From NCBI GenBank assembly GCA_964016985.1, contig OZ024826.1:58356235-58420234 (forward strand): DNA of 64,000 bases. Reading direction: 5' to 3'. This stretch comes from Anodontia alba. Taxonomy: Eukaryota; Mollusca; Bivalvia; Lucinida; Lucinidae. Made by a program: the position numbers and the translations under genes. The notes under the pieces were generated by a model. It made no database searches and was not told where the DNA came from. It saw only the letters and a list, made by a program, of their open reading frames with translations. Positions 10,620-24,022 of the stretch are shown here, piece by piece (positions within the stretch are counted from its first letter, which is position 1; every line of letters starts with the position of its first letter).

Positions 10620-13600
10620 GGGGGGAGAAGCAATAATAACTAGTGCAAGCCTTGTGGTGATCTTAAAAATTGGTCAGTGTCACCAAAATATAATCAGCAA
10701 TTACCACTCGTAATTATCTGTAAGTCCGTGTGCATCCATTCTGGTCTTAAGTGTATCATAGCTGTCCTCTCTGAGACTGCCACCACACAGTTCCCCACAG
10801 TCTGGAAGCAGTAAATCAACTGCTGCTACCTGTTTATAGAATATTTGACACATGTGAATCTTTGGGAGATCAACCTAAAACAGAGTACACTATAGGGTAA
10901 ATGTCCTAAAATTTTGTACACTAAAGTTTCTGACAAAATGGCATATGCAAACAATGTAGACCCAGATCAGACTACTCCTTCAGGAGCAGTTTGATCAGGG
11001 TCTACACTGTTTGCCATTACACTAAAGATTTTAAGAAACAACTGCATAACTGGTGTCACTCTATCATATTTTTTTTGTCTTAAAAGGAAAGGCAACTAAA
11101 GAGAAGAGGTTCATTTGTTACTAAATATAGCTATATTTTGAGTTGACTTACCCTACCCTGCAATACTCTGGCCCATTCTACCCTACTATACTCTTCTAAT
11201 ACCCCATCCCATCCTACCAAGCTAGGATAGGTAAGGATAGAAGAGTAAGGTAGGTAAGAATAGGGGTAGGGGTAGGATAGGTAGGGTGTGATACTGATAC
11301 AGTGTTAAGTAAAGGGGGAGTCACAATTTTTAGAAATGCTGTCTGGTGTCCATATTAGTTGATGGACTGGAATTGTTTTCGGGGAGACGAATCAAGGGGT
11401 AGAGAAGAATCCATAAATTCCATCCCTCGTTACGGAGGAGATGCAATAACAGGACAGATTCAAGATGGCGGATGGTGGCCATATTTGACAATGGACCAGA
11501 ACCTAATAGACCACTTGGAGACCATCCCAGACAACTTTTGAAAAAATCTGAAGTGTGGTCTCAGAGCAGATGCAATAACAAGTTTGTTACAGTGTTAAGT
11601 AAAGGGCAAGTTGTGATTTCTAAGATGGCCGTCTGGCCGCCATATTAGAAGATGGACTGGAATTGTTTTCAGGGAGACATATCTAGGGGTTAATGGGAAA
11701 AATCTAAGACAGTAAGTAAAGGGGAAGTAAAGGGGAAGTCCTAAATTATTGGATGGCTTTCTGGTGGCGATATTAGTTGAGGAACAGGAATCATTTTCAT
11801 GAAGACATATCTAGGGGTTGAGAGGAATCCATATGCAAAGTTTCGACGAAATTCCTCCACTGGTTACGGAGGAGAGGCGATAACAGGTAAAATCTGATGG
11901 CGGCCATGATTTCGACTGACTGAAACCAAAGTCTGGCGTGCACAAGGTCACTGGGGGAACATCCGAGAGAAGTTTTGAAAAAATCTGACCTGTGGTCTTG
12001 GAGTAGATGTTATAGCAAGAAACTGTTTACAAATGTACAGACTCCGGACAATCCCCCCTGTGGAATAAGCTATATCTACAGTAGAGCTAAAAAACTGAAC
12101 TCAAGTCTCCTAGCAAACAGTTGTTTAGTTTGCTTTAAAGGAGAGGCAAGTGAAGAGAAGAGGCTGATTTAATACTAGCCATAGTTATATTTTGTGTTGA
12201 TTTGCCCTTCCCTGCAATGCTCTACTCCATTCTACCCTACCCTTCTGCTACCCCACTCTACCCTACCCAGCTAGGACAGTCCAGGGTAGAAGGGCAGGGA
12301 AGGGTAGAGGGTAGGAGTAGTGGGTGGTGGGGTGGGATGTGGTTGGTTATGTGGTGGGGTGGGGTATGGTAGGGTAGGATGGGGTGCAATAATATTGTTG
12401 AAGTGTTTACTTAAAGGGAAGTTGCAATTTCTAAGATGGCTGCAAGGAGGCCATAATCATGGATAAAATGGAATCCTTTTGAGAGAAACACATCAAGGGA
12501 TTGAAAGGACTCCATATGCAAAGTTTCAATAAAATTCCTCTGCTGGTTAGTTGAGCCAAAACAAAATTCTGACAATAATTAAGGGCCATTGCTCTGTTGA
12601 AAAACTGCGAAAAATTGATGCTTCTCATTCCCAATCTAGATCTGGTTAAGGTCAATGCATATGCAAAATTTGATCAAATTCCATTCATTCATACACAATA
12701 TATTGAGTGGAAATGAAATGTTGACAATTGGGGCCATAGGTTTAAGAAGACCTGTCGCCAGACAGGATAGCTCACCTGATATTGCACATTTTGTTTCTGG
12801 AAATTTCTAAGTCCGTGACCTTGATTTTGACATGACCTGGGTGTGTGTGTTGGGGGGGGGGGGGGGGGGGGGGGGTGTGCAGTATCTGTCTTTATACCAA
12901 ATAGGAACTAAATCCATCATGTAGTTTAGAAGTAAATGAGATCCTAAAAAACTTTGGCGTAAAATTTTAACATCAAAATTCTAAAGAAAACTTTAACATT
13001 TAAAATTCTAAGTCTGTGACCTCGACCTCACGGTCATGGTCATGAGTGCTGATGGTGATGATGAAAACTTTTGATCAGTATCTATCATGATACCAAATAG
13101 GAACTAAATCCATCATATAGTTTAGTAGTAATGAGATCCTAAAAACTCTGACATAAAATTATAACATGAAAACTCTAAGTCTGTGACCTTGACCTTGACA
13201 TAAGTGGTGGGGATGGTACTGTGCAAAATTTTGGACCAGTATGTATCATCATACCAAAGATGAATCAAATCGGTGATAAGGTTAGGAAATAATGAGGTCT
13301 TAAAAACTTTAATGAAACTTTAACATTTAGTTTCTAAGTCTGTGACCTTGACCTCAAGGTCACGGTCATGAGTGCTGATGGTGCTGATAAAAACTTTTGA
13401 CCAGTGTCCATCATAATACCAAATAGAAACAAAATCCATTATTTAGTGTAGAAGTATTTTTTTTTTTTTGATTTGGGTTTTACGGCCCTTTCAAGAATAT
13501 TTCACTTATATCGAGCCGATCGTTCATCTAAGGTGGGCGAAAACCGGAGAACCCGGAGAAAAACCACCTGACCATCCGTAAGCAGAACTTGGCTTTCCCA

Positions 13601-16600
13601 CATATGACCTGAGCGAGGTTCGAACCACAGCGGTGAGAAACCTAATGGATTAAGAGTCAACTCTCTTATCCACTAGGCTACGGGGGCCCGTCTAGTGTAG
13701 AAGTAATGAGATCCTAAAAACTTAGACATAAAATTTTAACATGAATATTCTAAGTCTGTGACCTTGACCTTGACATGACCCAGAGTGGTGGGGATGGTAC
13801 TGCACAAAATTTTAAACCCATATGTATCATCATACCAAAGATGAATCAAATCGGTGATAAGGTTAGGAAATAATGAGGCCTTAAAAACTTTAATGAAAAC
13901 TTTAACATTTGTGGAGGCCGACACCAACGCCAACGCCGGGGGTAGTACAATAGCTCTTCCTGAAGGTTGTTCAGGCGAGCTAAAAAATAAATAAATAAAT
14001 AAATAAAAAATCACCTTTAATATCTTGAGCTATATTTTTTGCCTGCAATATCAAGTTTTTCTGTCTCTCTTATTGCCAGATTTATGACTGATGATTTGGT
14101 GTTTGACATCTCTTTCAACATTATTTGAGTCATATTGAGATGATGAAAGGGTGGTAGTGAAAGGCAATGTAGCACCATACAGTCATGAGCTGAATTCCAC
14201 TTATGGCAGGATTGAATCTGTGAGCTCATGATCCAAAGTCAGCAGTGCTAACCACTCAGACACCTGGATTCATCTCCCAAATCATGGAGATATTTGTACA
14301 AGTATTAGCTTTCACAAAAAAGCTTGGTCAACGCTTAGCACACACTGTGTGCTAAGCGTTGACCAAGCTTTTTTTGACAGCTAATACTTGGTTATGATAA
14401 TGTTGGGCAGTCTATGGAAAATAGCATTGGACCAGTCCATGACCTTTCACAAAGAGCTTCAGGAGCAGTGGCTAACTCAAAAACTGTCAATGCCCATGGG
14501 CGTAGACAATCAGGTTTGGGGTGTTGAGCTTTTTCTGTCTTTGACCTGCAGCAGATATCAGTCAGTAACTGGAATACGTAGACTATGTATACAATTCAAC
14601 AGAACTATTTATTATATACAAATTAAAGAAGTATAGAAGGTGATGTATGAAGTGAAATGTAAAAAATATTTTCACTTGTGAAATACATACCTTCTTTCTT
14701 TTGTTTACTTTTAATGGTCTAAGGGAAGCAACTCAAACTGGGAATTAATGTTCTTACTACTGCAAGGGGAAACAACTCTAATAGGACATATTTCATGATC
14801 AATCTCTACAAAAGACTGTTGGCTGACCCGGCGGGGATTGGACCGGCGACCACCTGATCATCCCCAGTTGGATACGCATCTGACTGAGCCACCAAGGCCG
14901 GCTGAGATAGTAAACAAATCATGATCAGAGTTATCAGAAGCTTATTAAATAAAGTAAAGAATTTACGCTGACTGCTAGTCAAAATGGCTGAGTCAAGAAT
15001 CTGTCCATTTTCTGTCAGAATGTGACTTTTATATATATATATACAGTGTAATAAAAAGAAAATTCAAATTTGTCTTGAATATGACTTTTATTTCATTTGG
15101 TGAAATGAGTGAAACAATGTATATTTAATGAGTGGCAAATATACATTTTTTCACCATCACCCATGAAATATACATTTTTTTTTACTTCACATGATAAAAA
15201 AAAATAATCATATTTAAGACAAAAATTTGTAAATCCTTTATGCATTCACTTATAACAAAAATCCAAAGTTTTATTCTAATAATGAATAAATGACAACTTT
15301 CACAGTACCGTTTCACCATCTGAGTTGGCTTTTGAGTAGAATGGCTTAATACTGGCTGGGAAATCCATTACAAACACTGGCATATTGTCACAATGTTGGA
15401 CCAAATACTGTTCATGTTCCTTTTGTAGATCACAGCCCCACTGTCAATACAGAAGAGGTAAGTTTACCCTAAGTAAATTGGGATGGCTCAACTCCTTACC
15501 ATGCTTGTCCTAAAATTTAACCCTTGTCCTACTGAACCCTGATATGCCCATCCTTTGCAAACAGTGTAGATCCAGATCAGTTGGCTTCTGAAGAAGCCAA
15601 CTGATATGGATCTGCACTGTTTGTCAGTCAGTATGCGAATTCATATAAAAAATCTGGAATATGTAATCTGATTGGCGGACAATTAGAAGTGGGTGTAGCA
15701 TCTAAATTTATTCAGCATGACAAGGGTTAAATACATGTCTATTCTTCTTCCTATTGACGTGTTAACTGACTGATTGTGTTGGAGTTTAACAATCCGTCAA
15801 CCCTTTGTGGGTCATTTTGTGTCGTCTTCTAGAGAAAGGGAGAAGAGAGACAGAAGAGACAGCAGAGACATCAGAGGAAATGAAAGAGCTCGAGAGGACA
15901 GGGAAAAAGAGGAAGAGGAATGAAAGGGAAGAAACAAAAGAAATAAAAACATTCCCCCTCTACCCTTACCTGCTACAAGGAAAGCAGGCCTTGCCCAGCA
16001 GTAAGCCAATATCAGTTGGACGCCCCAGTGATGTAAGATACACGACACCTTCGCCACACCCAACCACGAGTTAAAAATATTGCTTGACAAATAACAAACA
16101 GACACAGATCAGTGTCTGTGGCATCTGATATGGGTCTACACTTTTGTCAGTAAGTGACAACTGTCCTTCATAAATCAGTGGAAGTGGCTAAATGAGCAGG
16201 GAAATGATTTCATGATCAAACTCCATGAAAATTATATGGTCAAGCTTGGATCTGAACTTGCAACCCCTGGATCAGCAGTCAGATACACTACTGACTAGTA
16301 GTCAGATAGGCTACCAACTAGTAGTCAGATAGGCAACCAACTAGTAGTCAGATAGGCTACAGACTAGCAGTCAGATAGGCTACCAACTAGTAGTCAGATA
16401 GGCTACCGACTAGCAGTCAGATAGGCTACCAACTAGTAGTCAGACAGACTACCGACTAGCAGTCAGATACGCTACCGACTAGTAGTCAGATAGGCTACCA
16501 ACTAGTAGTCAGATAGGCTACCTACTAGCAGTCAGATACGCTACTGACTAGCAGTCAGATACCCAACTGACTAGCAGTCAGATACACTACTTACTGACTA

Positions 16601-19600
16601 GCAGTCAGATAGGCTACTGACTAGCAGTCAGATATGCCACTGACTAGCAGTCAGATACACTACTGACTAGCAGTCAGATATGCTACTGACTAGCAGTCAG
16701 ATACACTACTGACTAGCAGTCAGATACACTACCGACTAGCAGTCAGATACGCTACAGATCAGCAGTCAGATAGACTACCAACTGTGCTACTAGCACAGTG
16801 GCTCAATTTGTAGAGCGCTTCCTGACTAGGAGGTAGCAGGTTTAATCCCCTGCCAATACATACCAAACACTTTAAAAATGGTACCAGCTGCTCTTTTGCT
16901 TGATGCTCAGCATTAAGTAGAGCTAGGAATCAAACCTGGTGTCAGTATAATGCGACTAGGTGGAATATCATGTCCTATCTGGGGCTTGATATTTCAATGG
17001 GGCAGCACTCAAAAAGTGAGCACTGAGCTCCCTGCCACATCAAGCACCATGGAAATATGAATAAAAGATTGATGAAAGCGATGTAATACCCAAATTAAAC
17101 TAGAGGCCCAATTGGGCAAGAAATTGCTCACCTGGATTAGGCTGATCATGATATATTACATTATGCCATGGCGGCCATCTTGGCTGTCAGATCAGATTGC
17201 CTTTAGCAATTCAGAGTCTGAGGTTGTTTGAAGAGTTTCAAGATTGCTGCCATGGCTGCCATCTTGGATATTGGAAATGAAGGATTTTAGCAATTCTCAA
17301 TTTTAATGTCACCCCCATGCCTCCCTCCAAGTTTCACCTCAATCTCATGGTTTGGGAGGAGGTCTGGTTTGGAGAATTTCAATTTTAGCAATTCTGAATT
17401 GCCATAACCCCCTAGCAGTCAGATCAAGTTTCAGTTCAATCCACCTTTCTAGTCTAGAACAGATGTGGTTTGAAGATTTTCAAGATGGCTGCCATGATGA
17501 CCATGGCCACCATCTTGGATATCAGAACAGAATGTTTTAAGCAATTCTGAATCTCCTTAACACCCCTAGCAGTCAGATCAAGTTTCAGCTCAATCGGACT
17601 TCCTGTTCTGGAGCAGATGTGGTTTGAAGATTTTCATGGCTGCCATGATGGCCATCTTGGATATCTGAAAAGAACAATTTTAGCAATTTTAAATCTCCAT
17701 GTTGTCCTGAAGCCTTCCACAAGTTTCAGCTCAATCAGACTTGCCACTGGGGAGCAGATAACAACTGAAGATTTTCAAGATGGTCACCATGGCTGCCATC
17801 TTAGATATCTTAACAGAATGATTTTAGCAATTCTGAGTCCTGAGTTTTTGCACAATCCGACTTACCATTTGGGAGCAGATGTGGTCTGAAGATTTTCAAG
17901 ATGGTTGACTTGGTGGCCATCTTGGATATCGGAACAGAATGATTTTAGCAATTCTGAATCTCTATGTTGCCCTGATGCCTCCCTTTAAGTTTCGACTTCA
18001 TCCAACTTACGGTTTGGGATGAGATGTCATTTCAAGGTGGCCACCATGGCGGCTATCTTGGATATCGTTATGGAATGATTTAAGCAATTCTGTATCTCCA
18101 TGTCTCTCCAATGCCTCCCACTAAGTTTTGGCTTAATCTGGCATACCATTCCGGAGCAGATGTTCCCATGGAAGTAGGCAGTGTACATGTATTCTGATCG
18201 GGCTCATTGATAGAAGTATCCCAGCAAGGAGCGTTTAATGAGTACCCACAACATGTTTTAATGTAGAAAGAAAACAAAAAATGTTTGGGTTTCAAAAGGC
18301 ACCTTTAATAGCCAGAGCTATGTAATCAGAAAAAAGTCCAAATTTGTTGTCAATTCACATGGATTTTATAAGAAAGATATTAAAAGTAAATTTTACATGA
18401 ATGACATTACTGAAAGTAAAATTTTACATGAATGGAATTACAAAATGTAGAATTATACATGAATGACATTATAAAATGTAGAATTTTACATGAATGATAT
18501 TACTGAAAGTAAAATTTTACATGAATGACATTATCAATGTAGAATTTTACATGAATGACATTATAAAATGTAGACTTTTACATGAATGATAGTATAAAAT
18601 GAAGAATTTGACCTGAATTATATCATTAAATGTAGAATTTTGCATGAATGATATCATACAATGTAAATTTTTACAGGCATGTATTATAAAATGTAAATGT
18701 TTACAGGAGTGATATTATAAAATGTAAAATTTTAGTCTTGAATGATATTATAAAATGTAAAAGTTAACCTACTGAGACTTTATACTGGAAGTTCTTGTTA
18801 TTTTTCTCCAATATTTTTATAACATCTGTATAGGATAATCTGTCAAAACAACAATACAGTAAGTAAGAATTACCATATTCACCCCAAATACTTGGACATA
18901 ACTTATATTAACCCATTTATGCCCAATGGACTCTTCTAGCTCAACTCTTTGGATAGGTCCACTTCCAACTTAAGGAGCACTGGGTTACTTTTTATTATTA
19001 CCATGTCTTGTGACAAATTCCTGTATTTAACACAAACAGTGTAGATTCTGATCAGATGTCACATTCTGCAGTGACTGATCTAGGTCTACATTATTTGCCA
19101 AAGTTCTTTTTATGGGTGCTAGGCATAAATGGATGAAAATATGAAATAGTCTGTTAGACTACCTGGAAATGTGTTTAACCCTTAAAGCGCCAAGAAAAAC
19201 TGCATCTGAAAATGTTGTCTGTTTATGTTGTCTGCTGAATATTCTTGCAGACTTTTCAAATCTATTTTTGCATACAGGCAAACAGTGTGGACCCTGATCA
19301 GACTACTCCTAAAGGAGCAGTCTGATCTGGGTCCACACTGATTGCAAAAATGACTTTTAAAATCACAAGCAGATGACAAAGCAGACGACAATAGCTGTGA
19401 TTGGCAGTTTAAGGATTAAAACGTATATACATGTGGCAAAAAAAAAAAAAAAAAAATGCCAGAAACAACAAACACATCTAGTTTCAGGTCTTAAACATAT
19501 GGTTAATCAACAATGGAACTAAATGCTAGGTGATGAATCAAGGGGCTCATGGGCACGATTTGCTCACCTTAGTAAAACAGCCAATGCATATTTGCAGATG

Positions 19601-21546
19601 CCATGCAAATTTGACTATAGTGCAGATTATATTTTCATTTCCATTGAGATCATTGGACCCATTGCAGTTTCTTTGAAAATGGAGTCCTGCTCATGTATAT
19701 GCTAGAGGGCCTAAACTGTGTTGAAAACTTCATAACTGTTTATGAAGAGTCTCAATAAAACTGAGACTCTGATTTTCTATCTGTAATGTATTCTTTGTTT
19801 CCAAAGGCAATTTTTTTAGATCTTTGTTTTGCTTCACTGCAGCTGGTGTTAGTGCCAAGTGGCAGCTGTAGAACGTCTCCCCATACTTCACCACATTGCA
19901 GATTATTTTTTTCATTTTCTTTGAGATCACTGGGCCCATTGTGGTATCTTTGAAAATGTAGTTCTACTCATGTATATGCTAGAGAGGGTTAGTGGTACTG
20001 CCAACTTTAGTACTGCTTACGAAAAGTCTCAATAAAAAGCCTTATCTGAGGCTATGAGATGATGTTGAGAAATCTAAAGTTCCACTCCATTTTATATTCA
20101 GAGTTAATTAGAAAATTATAAATCAAAATGGACTGCTCCTTATTTTTTTGCTGAAATTTTAAACACTTTTAATCACAATGCTTTAACAGTTATTAGTAAA
20201 AGTAAATTTACATGTACCTTTCAAATCTATTTCTGCACAGCTTTTCAACAAGACCATCCCTGTCGTCCTGTGTTGTCTTTCTGAAGAAAGTAACATCTTC
20301 TTCTGTCTTTGAAATGACTTCTGCTGTGACAATTTTCAGGAGATCTTCCATTACCTTTAAGTGTAAATACAGTCAAACTTCAATGGCTCGAACACCTTTG
20401 GGACCATGGAAAACCGTTCGAGCCATAGGTAGTTCGAGCCAATGAAGGTTAATCATGGCGCCAGGTCGGGAAGCAAATATCGCTCATTCTGGGAAATCTA
20501 TCGATCTTCTACACAATAATTGTATGTTGAGTGTACTCATTAGAATTGCCTCAAAGACACAACATACAATTTCATAATGGAATAAGAAAGCTTCCTTAAA
20601 TATTTGTTTTCTTGATCTATCGAAAGAATTTCGTAGGGACTCAAAACCGAGTTCAAATTAGCCATGGTGAATGAGCCATCGGTGTTTGAGCTATTGAGAT
20701 TTCGACTGTAAGTGGAATGGCTACACTGTCGGGGAAGGCAACTCTATCGAAAATGTTTTGCCTCCCTTCTGAAAAGGGTCTACTACTTTTAGAGTAAATT
20801 CCCTTTCATAAGGGGGCTTAATATGTAGGAAAGGACATTAAATAACTTGTCTCCTTTGTGAAAAATGTTGGCAAAGCCTCCAGGTGTATTCATTTACATA
20901 AAAGTACAGGTAAATAGATACATTTCATAGAGAGAGCACTCTTAATTGAAAAGTATTGCTGTCCTTCTCAAATGGAGATCATTCTAACAGATAAAGAATC
21001 TGAATCCCTAGTATATGAATCAGTGTAGATAAGGTAGCAGCACTGGGGAAGGATGCCCCTTCATATGCTACCCTAAAAAGGTGGATGGCAGAATTTAAGC
21101 ATGGCAGGGACAGCCTGAGTATGATCCCTGTTCTGGAAGGCCTGTCACTATGGCAACTCCCAAAATAGTCACTAAAGTCCATAATATGGTTATGGGTGAC
21201 AGACAAGTTACAGAGAGATACATAGCTAGTGCTATTAGGATTTCTCAGGAAAAGGTTCATTCCATTCTTATGGAAGATTTTGATATAAGAAAACTCTCAG
21301 CCTGTTGCACTGGGTACCAAGACTTCTGACAGTTGATCAGAAGCACACAAATGAATATGTTGCACGCTAATCTGAAACTGTTTGAGACATATCCTGACAA
21401 GTTTCTGCTGTGGTGATTATGGATTAAACATGAGTCCATCATTTCACCCAAGAATCCAAACAATAGTCTATACAATGGAAGCATCCTGGGCCACCCCAGC
21501 CAAAGACAGCAAAGACTATTCCTATAGCTGGGAATATAATGCCCTC

Positions 21547-21577
<31 letters not shown>

Positions 21578-23987
21578 GATGCTTCTGGTATTCTTATGGT
21601 AGACTATCTCCAAAAGGGGCAGACAATCAATGGAACATATTACGCTTCACTTTTTAGCTTCTTTTATCTTTACATGTGAGGCTCACAATTTTTCAATCAG
21701 CCCTGGTATGTTGTTGTTGTTGTTGTTGTGTTGAGGTTCTATGGCCCAGTCAACCCAATGGGGTCATGTCGAGCGCGGTCAGTTTACCTACGGTAACCAC
21801 ATGGGCAGGCTTAGTCCTCTAAGGGGTTAACCAGTATTGTGCACATTCTTTTGCCAGAAACTGACAACTGCCCTTCTTGAATCAGCGGAAGGGAGAGAAT
21901 GACCGTAGAAAATATTTCATGATCAATCTCCACGAAAGAATGTTGCCGACCTCGGCGGGGGTTGCACCCACTACCTCCTGGTCTCCAGTCGGACGGCGCA
22001 TCCAACTGAGCCACTGAGGCCGGCCCTGGTATGTTGTGGGTACACATTAAAAACACCTTCTAATGAGTATCCACAACATATGTTTTCAATGAGAAATAAG
22101 AAAATATTATGTAGACACCCATCTTATCTGAAGCTATGAATAAGTACCTGGAAGAGGGCTAAAACAAAAATGAACAAAAGAGCTTCACAAACCATGAATT
22201 TTGATACAAATTTGATCAAAATCGATCAAGAATTAAGGACGCTATGGACAAATGAATATTTCAACATTGGTGGTATGGGCGCTGCCATTTTGACTTTTTA
22301 ATGAGGTTTCACAAAAGTTTAAAAATCCATTTCAAAAGTTGTTCTTCTTGAAAATTTGGATTTCTTTGGGGGAAATGATTGCCTGTCACCATAATTACAC
22401 ACATGATCAACAATATTCTTGAAGTTCCATTATAATTAGATTTCTGCATATTTAATTTGGGCTGTATGTTGTCACAAAGCCTAAAATATGGCGGCATCCA
22501 TGTCGGCCATTTTGAAAATTTCAAACCATTGTAACTTTCTTACTTCTCGACTGATTTCGATAAAACTTGCATCAAAGTAAATGGTTTGCTTAGCACTTTA
22601 CTCCAGGAAACACTAATAACTTATATCACATTCTCCTTTAACTATGAAAATCTGACCAATTCCCAACACTAATAAGAATTCTTTATCAAAGAGGGATGAC
22701 CCTTATAGAAAAGAGTATTTGCTCCCCAGGGGAGCAAATTCTTTCCTTTAAGAATAGCCACACTTTGAGAGGGAAGCAAATATTTTCAGGTTAGACTTAT
22801 CTCCCTTGGAGGTGTAGATTTTAGGTAAGATTTGAATTACTGGAAGTGGTCTAGATCTGATATCACTGAGAACAAGGTTGTGGAATGATCCAATCTTATT
22901 ACTTGTCCACAGACAAGTAATTGGTCAAAATCCACTTGTCCAACCATAATTTACTTGCCCAAAAATTGACATTTTTCTTATTTCTTGAAGAAAACATATA
23001 CTGTGGGTACTCATCAGAAGTGCCTCAGTTAGGCACTTCTGATGAGTACCTACATAATCGGTTTTCTTCAAGAAATAAGAAAAAAAATCTGGACACTCTT
23101 CTTGGCTAGAGCTATGGAGTCCTTGTCACAGGACAAGTAAACTGAAATTTCTTCCTTGTCCTCAGGGAAATTGGACAAGTTGGACATGTTGTGCATAATA
23201 TTCCACAGCCCTGATGAAGAAAATAACTTACATTTTACAGTGTGCCTCAGCGCAATATCATGACCGACACAAGTAGCAAGATATTCCGCTACCTGTTTAC
23301 ACTAAATATTGGGACGACTTAACTCCTTATCATACTTGTCCTAAAGTTGGATCAATTCTGTTTTTCTATCCGTTGATGTGCCCGAAACAACTGTTGGACG
23401 AGTTGCAAACAAAGTAGTTCCTGACCAGATGCTGCATTCTGTGGCATCTGATCTGGGTCTATACTGTTTGCACAGGCCTGACTGTTCCAATATTATAAGT
23501 GCGTCCAAGGGGAACTCGTGCAGATGCCCTACTATAGACTAACGGTCTGACCAGTGATGTGTGTGACCAAAACTATGATGGTCCAACAAACGCTTGGGTG
23601 GTTCGGTGCTTATCCTGAAAAACAATAAGCGGTCTGTGATTTGGCAGAGACTATTGACACGGCGGCTGTGCCGATTATAGCAACAAAACAGCAAATAACG
23701 CCAAGTATTCCAATTGCAAGAGGTAGAATCACGAGACTTATGACGTCAGCCTACAAATTTTGCGATCGTGGCCATTTTGAATTTTGGCTCCATTTTGAAT
23801 TTTATTTCTATCCATATTCTGTCTATTTACATGCTAAGCATGATTCATTTTGTGCATAAGGTACTTTTTGATGTAGATTTTTAGATCACATAGACTTTAC
23901 GCTCTTTTCACGTGATAATCTGAAAAAAAAAACTTTGACACAATAAAGTGTTTGTTCGACCAGTTTGTAAATTGTTATTTTTATGTT

Positions 23988-24022
<35 letters not shown>

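Noticed and set aside
15805..16074. Lys/Glu-rich protein
   Set aside because: It comes from a purine-rich tract within a dispersed repeat that recurs at 48719, and the opposite strand is equally open.
16270..16785. CRISPR-like regular repeats
   Set aside because: Units are head-to-tail with no unique spacers, in a eukaryotic intron; it is a minisatellite.
23610..23750. Membrane pyrophosphatase exon
   Set aside because: The PL-I--LG-I resemblance is only to a hydrophobic helix pattern; no catalytic motif was found nearby, so the name was not used.
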